Source of the DNA: Forficula auricularia
Lineage: Eukaryota; Arthropoda; Insecta; Dermaptera; Forficulidae
Direction: 5' to 3'
Assembly: GCA_024734495.1 (NCBI GenBank)
Contig: JALMQS010000089.1
Span: forward strand, 4,416,586-4,480,585
DNA: 64,000 bases
Positions 46,239-56,649 of this stretch are shown piece after piece; position 1 is the first letter of the stretch, and each line of letters starts with the position of its first letter. A program made the translations under genes and the position numbers. The notes under the pieces are model-generated. The model saw only the letters and a program-made list of their open reading frames with translations. It made no database searches and was not told where the DNA came from.

Positions 46239-46499
46239 AGACAACAAATGTCAAAAATCAAACGTAGAATGGTTATTCCTCAACTATTAAATGAGAATTA
46301 TTTTTGAATTAATGTCAATATGAACTACAAATTGCAAGTGAAATGTGATTAATAATAAAGGAACAAACATATTAATATTTCAAATGAATTTGGATAAAGT
46401 TTAGCAACGATCCGTTGCAGTTTTTTGTTAAAACTATTAGATTTATAGATATCCAGCATTTTCCATGACAGGATATGATCCGAATCCTCAGAAGAATAT

Positions 46500-46790
46500 A
46501 ATAAATAAATAAATAATGATCTTTATTATCCAATATAAAAAAAATACAACATGTTTTACAATTATAAAAAACTTCGACCTCGAGGCCCGAAAGCCTCACC
46601 ATCGAATGTCCATTATTTTTATTTTATTATACATTATTCTCACTCCTTATTATGGAAAGGGAAATCAGAAGAATATAAAGGGCTGCACAGTTAAAGGGTG
46701 AAGAACTGCGGGGTGACTTTGGAGGAAGATCGAAGCTTTAAAATAACAAATAAAGCGGTCATTTGCGATTGGGAATATCATTTTGAAAGT
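46500..46790. other. No gene seen
   Basis: AT-rich. The frames at 46372-46602 and 46516-46701 have no domain. A repeat-C scrap precedes it at 46435-46490. Confidence 0.4.
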
Positions 46791-46833
46791 TTATAATAGG
46801 ACAATAAGGACAATTTTTTATTTTCATCCAAAA

Positions 46834-46860
46834 TTTCGTCGACATTGGCGACTTCTTCAG
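46834..46860 (-). ncRNA. Hammerhead-like core (left arm)
   Basis: CTGAAGA (46854-46860), GTCG...CGAC hairpin, GAAA (46834-46837), then TTTT rather than C-GTH. Probably inactive. Confidence 0.45.
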
Positions 46861-46911
46861 AGACTTCAATGGTAACAAAGATAAAAAGAAAATTTAGACG
46901 ATTTTTTTTTT

Positions 46912-47680
46912 AATGCAATCGAATGCAAGAAGGGGCGCACTAGTAAAGAAGCAGCCCCTATGAATCTCGAAAGACCCTTGCATTACCGAAGGGAAGGAAA
47001 ATTGGATTAAGTGAGGGGGTGGAGACTTAGGTGTCTATGCACTCCGGTTTTGAAGGTTTGAAGATTATAAGTGCTGGGAAAGATGGAGGCTGGGAGAGAG
47101 TTCCAGTTCCTTGAAGTCATGGGGATATATGTATTGGCGAATGAAGTGGTCCGGCACTTTTCTAATTTGACCGCGAAAGAGTGTTGGGAGTCGGCAAAAC
47201 GCGTGCTACGCACAAAGCATGCTTTGGGGAGGGAATTATTGATTTTATCTCATCAGAGCACCTGCCGTGATAGTATCTAAAGAAAAGAGAAAGTGCAGAG
47301 ACATTTCTTCGATGAGCTAGCGAGTCGAGGGAGTCGATGAGGGTAAAATCGTCAATTAGTCTGACGGCTCGTTTCTGAATTGCATTCAGGGTAGCAAGGG
47401 AATATTTAGAGGCTTCTCTCCATAGATGAGATCCGTATTCGAGACAGGGCTGGATTTGGGCCTTGTAGATGGTGAAAAGATGTGGGGGCTTGTAAAATCG
47501 CTTGGACCTGAATAAGTAGCCAATCTTCCTTGCTGCAGATTTCGCCACAGAGGAGATGTGTTCATTCCAAGACAGGTCCGATGCGACAGAGACGCCCAAC
47601 ATGGATAGGCTGTCACACATTTTCAGGGGATTCGAATCGAAGTAAATAACAGGGAAATTTTTATTTTCGCGCCTAGAAAT
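46912..47680 (-). mobile_element. LINE 3' fragment, copy 2
   Basis: Same extent as copy 1: 5' boundary ATTTCTAGGCGCG at 47680, poly(A) of about 9 at 46912-46920. It is clearly homologous along its whole length. Confidence 0.8.
47007..47672 (-). pseudogene. Jockey/RTE-like reverse transcriptase, C-terminal part, copy 2
   Basis: Homologous to copy 1 (LSMLGVSVASDLSWNEHI, KRFYKPPHLFTIYKAQIQP). The first frame ends at 47162 and the C-terminus continues in another frame at 47007-47213, where SRNWNSLPASIFPSTYNLQ is the usual terminal motif of this LINE group. The N-terminal residues of the longer open frame (47672-47719) come from flanking DNA, not from the LINE. Confidence 0.8.
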
Positions 47681-47703
47681 GTGTGACATGACTATTTGAA
47701 GCC

Positions 47704-47734
47704 CTGAAGAAGTCGGCAAAGTCGACGAAACGTT
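47704..47734 (+). ncRNA. Hammerhead ribozyme candidate (right arm)
   Basis: CTGAAGA (47704-47710), extra A, GTCG/CGAC helix II, GAAAC (47727-47731), GTT (47732-47734). No helix III loop. Helix I pairing is weak. Confidence 0.5.
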
Positions 47735-48200
47735 GTCTGATAAATAAAAAAGTCACACATAAAAACTTGTTCTTATTTTCCTATTATAAACTTTCAAATT
47801 AATACAAATTATGAACGGAAATGATAATAATAATTAGGAATAAAATTTTCTACGAATGGATTCTTAATAGATTTAAAAAGAAAGTAAGTACCTATAGGAT
47901 TTAAAATTTTATAAAACTTAATAGGCTAATTCGTTGATTTAATTATTTATTAAAACTTTTTGATGAAAACCACTTTGCTCTTCCTGCAAACTTAACTTTT
48001 GACATAGAATACGTCTTTATCTAGGAGTAGGTAAATGAGGTGTAAACCGAGAATATGTGAAAATCTGTTTGACTACTGATTTAGTCTATTTTTGACTTTT
48101 TTTAACAATTCCAAGTTTTTGTTGAAAGGGAATATCTAATCAAAATATTATACCCGAGGGGTGAACCGTGATTGGTATTAGGTGTACACCGTCTTTGAAA

Positions 48201-48324
48201 TTAAATTGGAAGTTTTTGCCGAGAGTAACAGAATTTTTATATATTGAAGGAGACAATAAAAGTGTGTCTAAAAAAAAAAAATTATAATTCCAGCAGAAGA
48301 CACACTCTTTTATTGTCTCCTTCA
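48201..48324 (+). mobile_element. P5: internally deleted P element
   Basis: Extension plus outer arms joined by an A-rich run; both ribozymes are gone. Flanks gtctttgaaa (48191-48200) and gactttgaaa (after 48325) match at 9 of 10, so the element moved as, or before becoming, a deleted copy. Confidence 0.75.
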
Positions 48325-48567
48325 AGACTTTGAAATTCATTAAATAATGCCCCTTCATCTATTGTCTTCTACTTAGAAATGAAAATGGAAGTGGAAGTAG
48401 GTGTACACTATATTAGGTCGCGGTTCATCCCTCAATTATACCTATATAGGTATATGACAAAATAAGATTATAATAAAATTATCAAGATACTTAAAAGGAA
48501 AAATGTTTAATTATGAACGAAACAAAGTGTACCCTGCAAGTTCAATCGAAATATTTAATTTATATAC

Positions 48568-48602
48568 CAGCTGCGAAGCCCGCCTTCGACGGGCATATTA
48601 CT
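48568..48602 (-). mobile_element. Helitron-like 3' end with hairpin and CTGG
   Basis: Minus strand: GCCCGTCGAAGGCGGGC (hairpin), TTCGCAG, CTGG, then T. A subterminal hairpin followed by CTRR with T after it is the Helitron 3' hallmark. The body upstream (48610-49180) is AT-rich and unassigned. Confidence 0.5.
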
Positions 48603-49607
48603 GGGCAGTGGTCTACCCCTCCTGTAGTGGGTTTTAAAATAATAATTTAAATTTCCTAATTTTAATAAATTTTTCTTCAACGTTTTGTACATTTCTCTTG
48701 ATATTAATGAGAAATGGACTATACGCCTTTATTCTTGGGGTATGAACCCAGTAGCTTGAGTTAGCTTACCTTTTCTTGCGCTTTAGTGTACGACGCACTT
48801 TAACTTTTTTGATGTTAAAAGTAAAATTTTGACTCTTTTAAGTGCAAGATAATGATGAAAACTCGTGGGTTTTAAAATTAAAAAAAATCACATCTCCCAA
48901 GCCGATTATAATAAGTATAGATAGATCATTAAATCTATTTCCGTGCTTGAAAAATAAAGTATTATTTTAATCATCATAAATCGATAAGTATTATTAAATT
49001 ACTATAGGTTTATGATATTTGGTTACATCAAAATCTTAACGACACTTATAAATTTTCAGACACATTCTACAGCTGTAGGTTGCTATATACCTATTAAAGA
49101 TCATTTAATCTATTAAATATATATTTAAGAATACGTTAACAAATATAAAGAAAAAGAAATACGCGACTTTTTGATCTATTCATCTGATGATCGAACAGTC
49201 GAGTATTTTTTATTACGTATGTTTGTTATTTTATTAATAAATAGTACCTGGAGCCATCGAGCGATGCACGGTAACCTCTGACCCCCCCCTCCCGAAACCA
49301 CACACCTCGCCCCCACAACTGCACCCCACCTCCTGCACCTCCCACAATACCCCATCCCGAGTTTTTGCATTTCTAGCTTTCTAGTGGTCCACATATTATG
49401 TGTATATTTGTTTACTCGTACACCAATTTGCCCACATTCCTTCATATATATATATAAACATTATAAAAATATAAATAGGAAAATAATAATAAAAAAAATA
49501 ATCGTATAAGATCTGAAATAAAAACATAAAATTAAATAAGATTTCTTTCCAAGTAATTAGTAGAGATTGTGGTGTTGGTGCAAGGTGAAACATCTTAAAT
49601 ATGGTAA

Positions 49608-50060
49608 AATACATCTTGGTTAATCTGAACCCGAGCTGATTTTTTGAAAAAATTACCATATATTTTCAAAGAAAAGATGCTCAAAACTTTAATTATACAT
49701 TTAAATAAGAGGACTTAATCAAAAACTTTTTTTTCATTTTAAGCTAAAATTTTTTAATTTCCGTTCTAGAAGAATGGAGTGAAAAATATGCTTATATCAT
49801 ATATTGCGATTCAGAGAGAGGTTTTTGTCTCGAGGATGTGAGCTGACTGCCCGAATAGCGTGTTAGTTCTCAGGTTCGACTCCTGGGGGGATGAATCCCC
49901 TCTGATATCGCAATTTAATAATATTTCTACTAAAATCTTAGAATTTGTCCGAAAAAGATTGATGGAATTCTTTCTCTTTTAAAATACATCTTGGTTAATT
50001 TGAACCCGAGTTGATTTTTTGAAAAATTACCTCAAAACTTTAATTATACATCTTAAATAA
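49608..50060. repeat. Direct repeat of about 90 bp around a SINE-like core
   Basis: 'aatacatcttggttaat.tgaacccgag.tgattttttgaaaaa' and 'ctcaaaactttaattatacat' occur at 49608-49705 and again at 49982-50060. Sequence S2c lies between them. This may be a local duplication. Confidence 0.55.
49812..49905 (+). mobile_element. tRNA-derived SINE S2c
   Basis: B box AGGTTCGACTCCTGG at 49871-49885, ending in CCCCTCTGA like the two other S2 copies. The edges carry a short inverted repeat (attgcgat / atcgcaat). Confidence 0.5.
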
Positions 50061-50064
50061 AGAT

Positions 50065-50390
50065 ACGAGTAAATAAATATTATATGTAATATTCATTTAC
50101 TATTCACTTGTTTCACATTAAAATTTAAAAATTAAAAGATGTAAAAAAAATTTCAATATTATATACTTATATTTCAGGCTATCAACCCATCTTCAGGAAG
50201 TACAGAAAATAACACATAATACAGTTATTTTCTGTACTTCCTGAAGATGGGTTGATAGCCCGAAAATATATATATATTGAAAAAATTTTTTACATCTTTT
50301 AATTTTTTAATTTTAATGTGAAACAAGTGTAAAGAATCCTTAACTCATAGTAAATGAATATTAAATATAATATTTATTTACTCTTATTTT
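50065..50390. repeat. Palindrome with two hammerhead-like cores
   Basis: Arms with 'atgtaaaaaa.tttcaatat' and 'gttattttctgtacttc' inverted around 50210. Minus core: CTGAAGA (50190-50196) ... GAAA (50172-50175). Plus core: CTGAAGA (50241-50247) ... GAAA (50262-50265). Both continue into AT repeats instead of C-GTH. Same family as 1562-1593. Confidence 0.5.
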
Positions 50391-50663
50391 TATTGTTTCC
50401 AAGTTATATAAAAAAGCCACTTCAACCACTTTATTTGTAAACACACCTGTAATGTTATGATTTAGACACCTGTTAATTAAAAACAAACAAAAAATTCCTA
50501 ATTTTAATATTGTGGGATATGATTTAGGTGATGAATGAAGATGAGATTTTGACTCGAAAGGCCGGATGGAAAGATATCGGTGGAGCTCCGGTGTCGGCGA
50601 TTTTCTTCACTTCAGAGGTGAAAACCTCTTTTGGTGGCGTATAGCCAAGAAATTTGCTTTACC

Positions 50664-50787
50664 AAAATAAGAATTTGCCCTGAGGCCGTGAAAAATGCTT
50701 TTCCAAAATAAGAAGTTGCCCTGAGGCAGTGAAAAATGCTTTTTCAAAATAAGAAGTTGCCCTAAGGCAGTGAAAAATGCTTTCTCC
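50664..50787 (+). repeat. Three 41-bp tandem units inside the LTR
   Basis: Each reads aaaataagaa-ttgccct-aggc-gtgaaaaatgctt. They lie about 110 bp upstream of the TATA box. Confidence 0.8.
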
Positions 50788-50896
50788 AAAATAAACGGCA
50801 CAAGGCCCGTGGTTTATTACTTCTTCGTGGTTACAGGATTTCGTACAGCTTTGTCCCTTCAATCGTTCCAAAGTCGTCAGGCGAACTTTTGGAGAG

Positions 50897-50904
50897 TATA
50901 TAAA
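50897..50904 (+). promoter_or_regulatory. TATA box of the solo LTR
   Basis: TATATAAA in a moderately GC-rich context within the LTR; about 25-30 bp downstream is 'cacttcacacagtgagag', a plausible start region. Confidence 0.5.
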
Positions 50905-51179
50905 CAGCACTTCACACAGTGAGAGCTGAATATCAACTGAATTTGTTAATTACGGCTTGGCTTCTTTTATAGCTCCTGATTTAATTGCCAATTAAGATGA
51001 TTGGTTAATAATTTTACTTAGATTGCGCTTGGATAATTATAAAAGGGCGTGGCTTCTATTTTTCGCTAATTAGTCTTTCACGAGACACGGACCGATAAAC
51101 ATCGAAAATCAATTTACACCTCTAATTGAAAGAAAAAAAACGAAAAATCAGCTCCTACAATATATATATTTATTTATTT

Positions 51180-51800
51180 ATTTTTATAAATTTTATTAAA
51201 CCAATTATTTTACATGAATTAATGTATACATTGTTTTTGAGCTTCGACTCCGGAGATTACTTCTCCACTCTTTGAATGTCCTTGATCATCTTTTTCGTCC
51301 TTGTTTTTAATAAGAGGAAAAAACTAATTAAATAAAAAAACCTTTTTTCATATAATTATTCCAATTCCATTATTTGTTTTCCAATCATCCTAATTTTAAT
51401 ATATATATATATTATTAAACCATTTATTTTACATGAATTTATGCATACATTGTTTTTGAGCTTCGACTCTGGAGATTACTTCTCCACCATCGAATGTCCT
51501 TGATCATCTTTTAGTCCTTGTTTTTAATAAGAGGAAAAAACTAATTAAATAAAAAACCTCTTTTCCGATAATTATTTCAATTCCATTATTCAATCTTTTT
51601 TTTTTTTTTTATAAATTTTATTAAACCAATTATTTTACATTAATTAATGTATACATTGTATTTTTTGCTTCGATTCCGGAGATTACTTCTCCACCATCGA
51701 GTGTCCTTATTCATCTTTAGTCCTTGTTTTTAATAAGAGGAAAAATCTAATTAGATAAAAAACCTCTTTTCCGATAATTATTTCAATTCCATTATTCCCC
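51180..51800. repeat. Three tandem units of about 215 bp
   Basis: Each unit carries 'ttattttacat.aatt.atg', 'ggagattacttctccac', 'gtccttgtttttaataagagg' and 'aattattt/ccaattccattatt'. Relatives: 2085-2160 (+) and 4640-4840 (-). Confidence 0.7.
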
Positions 51801-52139
51801 AATCAAGTCGATTGGTATCATCACCTTCCATCTCCATTATTCAATCTATCTTCCAATCCTATATATATTAATATTTGCTATAACCTATTAGTGGGTTTTA
51901 AAATTAAAAAAACAATTAAAAATAAAAGATAATTGAAAAAAAATGTAAAACAAACTTTTTTATTGAGATTTTCATCTATCAACAATTACTTTAATTAAGA
52001 AAAGATCAATTAAGATTAAATTTGTCGAGGTCCAGACCTAGCCAGATCGCTTTCTCATCCTCAAAACTTGTTAATAGATTTTGTTTCATCAAAATCGGTA
52101 AAGTCGTTTTCAAAATAGAACAATGATAAAAATATATAT

Positions 52140-54460
52140 ATATAAATAAATATATAAATATACAATTTTTGCTATAATAATAATACTATATAATAAGAGT
52201 AGATAGATATGTAATAGAGCATTATATGTGGTTTTAATCAAGAATCTAATAATAGGCCAAAGTTTGCTGAGCAAAGTTTTCCAGATTAATTCTCCAACAT
52301 AGTACAACATGCAAATTGACATTTTGTCTATAAAAAAGTGGTTCTTAGCTGTTGATTAAACTAACATTAGAAGTAAGTTTAATTATCCCCGTTAATTAAT
52401 AAAGAATGAAGTTTTAATTCCCAGCCGAGGGAGGCCTCTAGGGATTGTGCGAATTTTCAAGCACTCCCGTTAACGTCAAGCCTTTCTTTGGTAAACTTCA
52501 CAAAGTTATTATTATTATTTTCAAACACGGAAATCATTTTTTATCTGTATACAAATTTTCAAATCATTTACGGAATCATTTCTTAGTACAAAAAAAGGCA
52601 ATATCGTTCTTGTAAATCAATTGGCTTCACTTGATGAGATAATATATAAGGAAGGAATGTGGATCGCAAAAGACAACCTAATGAAATTGCATAAGCATTA
52701 AGCAGAGAGAATTGATACACTGTAATCGGATCTTTATTTGTGTTATCAATACTTGATTATTTTTTACTTAAAAATTTGTGATGTCATAAAAGTCAAATTG
52801 AAATTTTTTCAAAATTTTCTAATACCTACCAAATGTTTATTTATTTCTTATAATATCAATAGTTATATACGATACATTGGATGTGGATAATATTGCTAGA
52901 AGAATAGGGAATACTTTTTTAGTATTATATATTATACATAGTTTGTGAAAACTCAACAAAATCTCTTTTTTTTTAATTAAGCTGAATTCTTTTCCTTTAA
53001 AAAAGTTTTGATGTAAAAATTCCATGAGAAATAATCCAGGTCAGGGAGGGATGTAAGTGTAGTGGCAGAATCTATCTATAACCATTGTACTTACTAAAAA
53101 ATTTTAAAATTATTAAATTGTAGGGTATAAAAGTGATAGTATCACGTCACAATACAGGGAGTGGGGCTCATTGAAAATGTGATACAGAGGAAGGAGGGTC
53201 TGAAAATCTTGAAATTCGAGTGACGTAATTTATGGATGGCCCCTAAGACAAATTTTTTAATTATATAGAATGGATAGAAGAATGTGTAGGTACATAAAGA
53301 TTTTAACAATCAAAAATATTAAAGTAGTATAGGTATAGTATATATTTTTGATTAAAATAGTTATAGCCGTTTGGAGATATATTGAAAAAATTAAGAAAAC
53401 ATCATTTTTAATGCATCGTAAAAATTCTGTCATGTAAAAATGAGAGGACTGTTTGCATATTACGTCTTATTTATTTTGCAAGTGTAGATTACAAGTAAAA
53501 TGAGAATCTCTCTCATTGAGATTCAATTTCCCATCACACATTCAAGGTAACTCTTTCAAAAAAAATAAGTTTGCCATCCATCCACGGGTTAACGGGACAT
53601 ATCCGTAGATCTTACCTTGCTTCCGAAAATTAACATAATAATAATAATAATACTCTTTAATAATAATAATAATATAATTATACATAACAATACAATTCTT
53701 TATAATAATACCTATAATTAGTGTTTTTAATAATAATAAGTATAAAAAGTTCAACGAGACAATTTAAAGAAGAAGAATAAGATAAAGGTGTCAGTAACAA
53801 AATACAATAATTATTATTTTATTTCTTAACCTGAACTAATAATAATAATCTGGAAACAATTTTCGTGTTGGATCGAATATTGGTTGATTAAAAATATAGG
53901 TAATTAAAATTTTCTAAAGTTTTTCATAATGTTTTAATTTCTGATTCTGAAACCTTGTACACTGAAAAAAACGATATATTTATAGTTAAGAAATTATATT
54001 TGCTATGAATAGATGGAGAAGTTAATTATGGCGAAATCGATCTCTGTTCAATATGAATAAATGATATACGTATTTTAAGTATTCTCATATTTTTGGAGCA
54101 ACTCTAGATATATTAATAGCTAAGATACCGTTATTTGAAACAAGCATCAATAAGTTAATTATGAAAATATTGTTATATGAGTAAATTAATGGAATAGTTA
54201 AATTTAATAGTTGGGTATTTAAATGGAATAATACGTAATTAAGACAAGAAATGATATTTCTTATTTATAATAAATATATGTATTTCTGACTAGAAGATGA
54301 GTATAGGTATTCATTTGATGTAAAATCTACTATATTCAATCAAATGAATTATATAAATATTTATTTTAATTATTCATTTGGTTGAATTAATTAGATAAAT
54401 ATTTGAATTATTATATTTGTTTAAGGTACACGGTAATCTAATTTTAATATATATTAATGT
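52140..54460. other. No gene seen
   Basis: AT-rich. Contains a decayed copy of MITE G at about 52770-53250 and (AAT)n tracts at 53635-53680. The frames at 52110-52322, 52837-53025 and 53542-53754 have no domain. Confidence 0.45.
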
Positions 54461-54474
54461 TTCTTATAGTGGGT

Positions 54475-54657
54475 TTTTTTTTTTTGGCTTTTCGGCCTTT
54501 CTAACCATAAGCCAATTTACGATACTATAATATATTTTTTAAATTTTGTCTATACCCCGGGGGTCAGATTTTAGCCGAATGCCTCGAGTCGGATTCGAAC
54601 CCGGGTCCTCTTGGTTAGCAGGATGATATACTACCGACTAGCCTACCTGACCCCCCC
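54475..54657 (-). mobile_element. tRNA-derived SINE S1b, 11-bp TSD
   Basis: TTATAGTGGGT flanks both ends (54464-54474 and 54658-54668). Minus strand: A box TAGGCTAGTCGG, B box GGGTTCGAATCC, 'attcggctaaaatctgaccc', and a tail 'ggccgaaaagcc' plus A-run. Complete, and colinear with S1a. Confidence 0.85.
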
Positions 54658-54669
54658 TTATAGTGGGTT

Positions 54670-55640
54670 ATAAATTAAAAAAAAATACAATTAATAATGT
54701 AAACAAAGTTTTTGTTATTTTAATTATTAAGATATCACTATTTGCAGAAAATCTAAGTCGTTTTATGATAAAAAACATTCGTTTAGATATAATAAGAGAT
54801 TTCACTAGAAATAAATAAGACATTCATTTAATATTAAGAGATATTTAATAGAATAAAATATATCCCTCAAGTATATAATATATTTGGATTAAATACCTAA
54901 AAATTTGGTCATATTTGGAATGATTTCGATATATCTTGATTATTAATAAAATATCTTTGGAATAAATAAGAGCTCATTAAAAATGCTCAACTCTATCATT
55001 ATATTTACTATAAAGAAATTGTTTTTTCAGTGTACGGGGTTGACAAATAAATTTTAATACATTTATAAACATGATAAGAAAAAAAAATGAATTTTTTCAC
55101 TACATAATTATTCACTGCGGACAAAGAAGTATAAAAAAATTATTCTTGAAAATTTTGTCTTAACGTTTCAGATATTTTCTAATAAGGAAAAATAAAATTG
55201 AAAATGTTCAGTTGAATTCACTAAAGAGACCCTACTCGTAGGCTTTTTGATTCCTGAGAGAATAAACTTTATAATATTTATTTTAGAAGCTCATTTCCAA
55301 AAGATACTATATCCGTTTTTGTAAAAAATTAGGTACTTAATGCTGGTTTTATATAATTATTATCTCTGTTTATGACTTCTGGTATCAATTTGATGACAAA
55401 ACCATCTAAATCCTTTACTAAAATATTTGAAAAATAAAGTTTATTTCAAAAGTACTTTATCAAGTGTTGAGTAACAAAATAAATAAATAAAAATATTAAT
55501 TTTCTCGCAATTGAAAAAAATGGATTTAGTACTTTTTGGCAATGAGCTTCTCATTTGTGATTTTTGTAATCTTGTAGGAAAAAGTGGGTTTTTTTTTACT
55601 TATTTAAAAAACGACTAAAACTATTTTGAGAAAAAAAATT
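54670..55640. other. No gene seen
   Basis: AT-rich, no frame of note. The last part (55560-55650) resembles the terminal block of repeat E ('aaaaacgactaaaactatttt'). Confidence 0.45.
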
Positions 55641-55651
55641 GAACCAAATCA

Positions 55652-55956
55652 GAGGCCGTCCATAAATTTCGTCACACGGTAAAGGGAGAAGGGGGAATCT
55701 CAGATTTGTCACAAAATGTGACAGGGGGGCCTCGGGGATCTTTAAAATTGTGATGTCACAAAAGAGAAATTAAAATTTATTAAAAATTTTCCGATATTTA
55801 TTTTTTATATTTTCTACAATTATTAAATTAAAGGGTATAAAAGTGAGATAGTGTGAGGTCACAATACATGGGGGTTCAATGAACATGTGATAGAATGTGA
55901 CACAGGGGGAATCTAAAAATTTTGAAATTCGTGTGGCGTAATTTATGGACGGCCTC
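55652..55956. mobile_element. MITE G, 305 bp (GAGGCCGTCCATAAATT ends)
   Basis: Ends GAGGCCGTCCATAAATTTCG and the reverse ATTTATGGACGGCCTC are inverted. The interior has 'gatgtcacaaaag' and 'gtgacacagg'. Partial copies: 31030-31180 and 52770-53250. No clear target duplication. Confidence 0.65.
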
Positions 55957-56103
55957 TTTTAAGTAAATATATTTGAAAAAAATGAATAAATAAACAAGGT
56001 ACTCCAAAACGGGACAAATTAAAATAAATAAATAAATAACGAAGAACTGTTTGAGGTGTTTCGGAAGGTTTTTTTCTACCCGATTGAAAAATGAAATTAT
56101 ATA

Positions 56104-56398
56104 TTTTTAAATTTTATGTTTTTATTTAGGTGGACAAATATATATACTATATAAATTGTTTCGGTCGAATTAAGACCGTCTTCAGCACCCAAGGACAATG
56201 ATATAGATATTGTTTGTAAATAATGTAAGAATCAAAGTACATCTAATCTATTTATGTACTTTGATGTTTACATTCTTTACAAACAATATCTATATCATTG
56301 TCCTTGGGAGCATGACTGTCTTAATTCGACCGAAACAATTTATATATATATATAAATTTGTCCACCTAAGTAAAAATATAAAATTTAAAAATATTTAT
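56104..56398. repeat. Palindrome with one hammerhead-like core
   Basis: Arms of about 130 bp ('gtggacaaat...ataaattgtttcggtcgaatt' and reverse) around 56240. Minus arm: CTGAAGA (56179-56185), GGTC/GACC helix II, GAAAC (56158-56162), then AAT. The plus arm has lost CTGAAGA. The frame at 56210-56545 runs over it and is not a gene. Confidence 0.55.
56158..56185 (-). ncRNA. Hammerhead-like core without GTH
   Basis: Intact CTGAAGA, a perfect 4-bp helix II (one extra C before it) and GAAAC, but AAT in place of the cleavage triplet. Probably inactive. Confidence 0.4.
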
Positions 56399-56649
56399 TT
56401 TTATTTTTCAATGAAAAATATTACAGCACATCGGGTAAGAAAATACCTTCTGAATCACCTAAAACAGTTCTCCATTTTCCATATTAATAAACGGAAGCAT
56501 CAGCGGTTTGATGGCACTGGGATATTCATAGCCCTCCATTACTAACTATAAATAAATAATAATAAAAATAATATAAAAAAATTTAAATGAGCTTAATCAG
56601 GAATCGTTAGAGGACCACTAAACAGGGAAGTTAAACTATTATTATTCTG

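Larger units (their letters stand above)
43770..46425 (+). repeat. A3: repeat A with both half-arrays and a LINE insertion
   Basis: Head 43770-44490, direct units to about 45120, turn-around (shortened) at about 45125, inverted units to about 45450, the LINE fragment 45453-46238, then the tail to about 46425. The order matches A1, so the inverted array is an ancestral part of the family. Confidence 0.7.
46780..47805. mobile_element. Inverted HHR-like arms enclosing LINE copy 2
   Basis: Left end 'tttgaaagtttataataggacaa' (about 46780-46810) and right end 'ttcctattataaactttcaaa' (about 47780-47805) are inverted. Each arm carries a hammerhead-like core facing outward: minus 46834-46860 and plus 47704-47734. 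The LINE fragment (46912-47680) fills most of the interior, probably as a later insertion. Confidence 0.55.
50511..51159 (+). mobile_element. Solo LTR, 649 bp
   Basis: Begins TGTGGGA and ends TCCTACA, a short imperfect inverted repeat with TG...CA ends. ATAT flanks both sides (50507-50510, 51160-51163). A TATA box (TATATAAA, 50897-50904) precedes the likely start site. Three 41-bp tandem units (50664-50787) sit upstream, where LTR enhancers lie. There is no internal retroviral-type domain, primer-binding site or second LTR, so this is a solo LTR. The family (gypsy, copia or BEL) cannot be told. The frames at 50607-50801 and 50659-50910 overlap the units. Confidence 0.65.
49235..52140 (-). mobile_element. 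Helitron-like element H5, heavily interrupted
   Basis: Minus-strand equivalent of H4: terminal 'gcatcgctcgatggctccagg' at 49250-49275, middle 'cacctgttaattaaaaacaaac' at about 50470-50495, and the far end 'aacttgttaatagattttg' to about 52140. The palindrome at 50065-50390, the LTR at 50511-51159 and the tandem units at 51180-51800 are insertions in it. Confidence 0.45.

Noticed and set aside
56210..56545. 111-codon plus-strand open frame
   Set aside because: It starts within and runs through an AT-rich palindrome (56104-56398), has a low-complexity composition and no domain.
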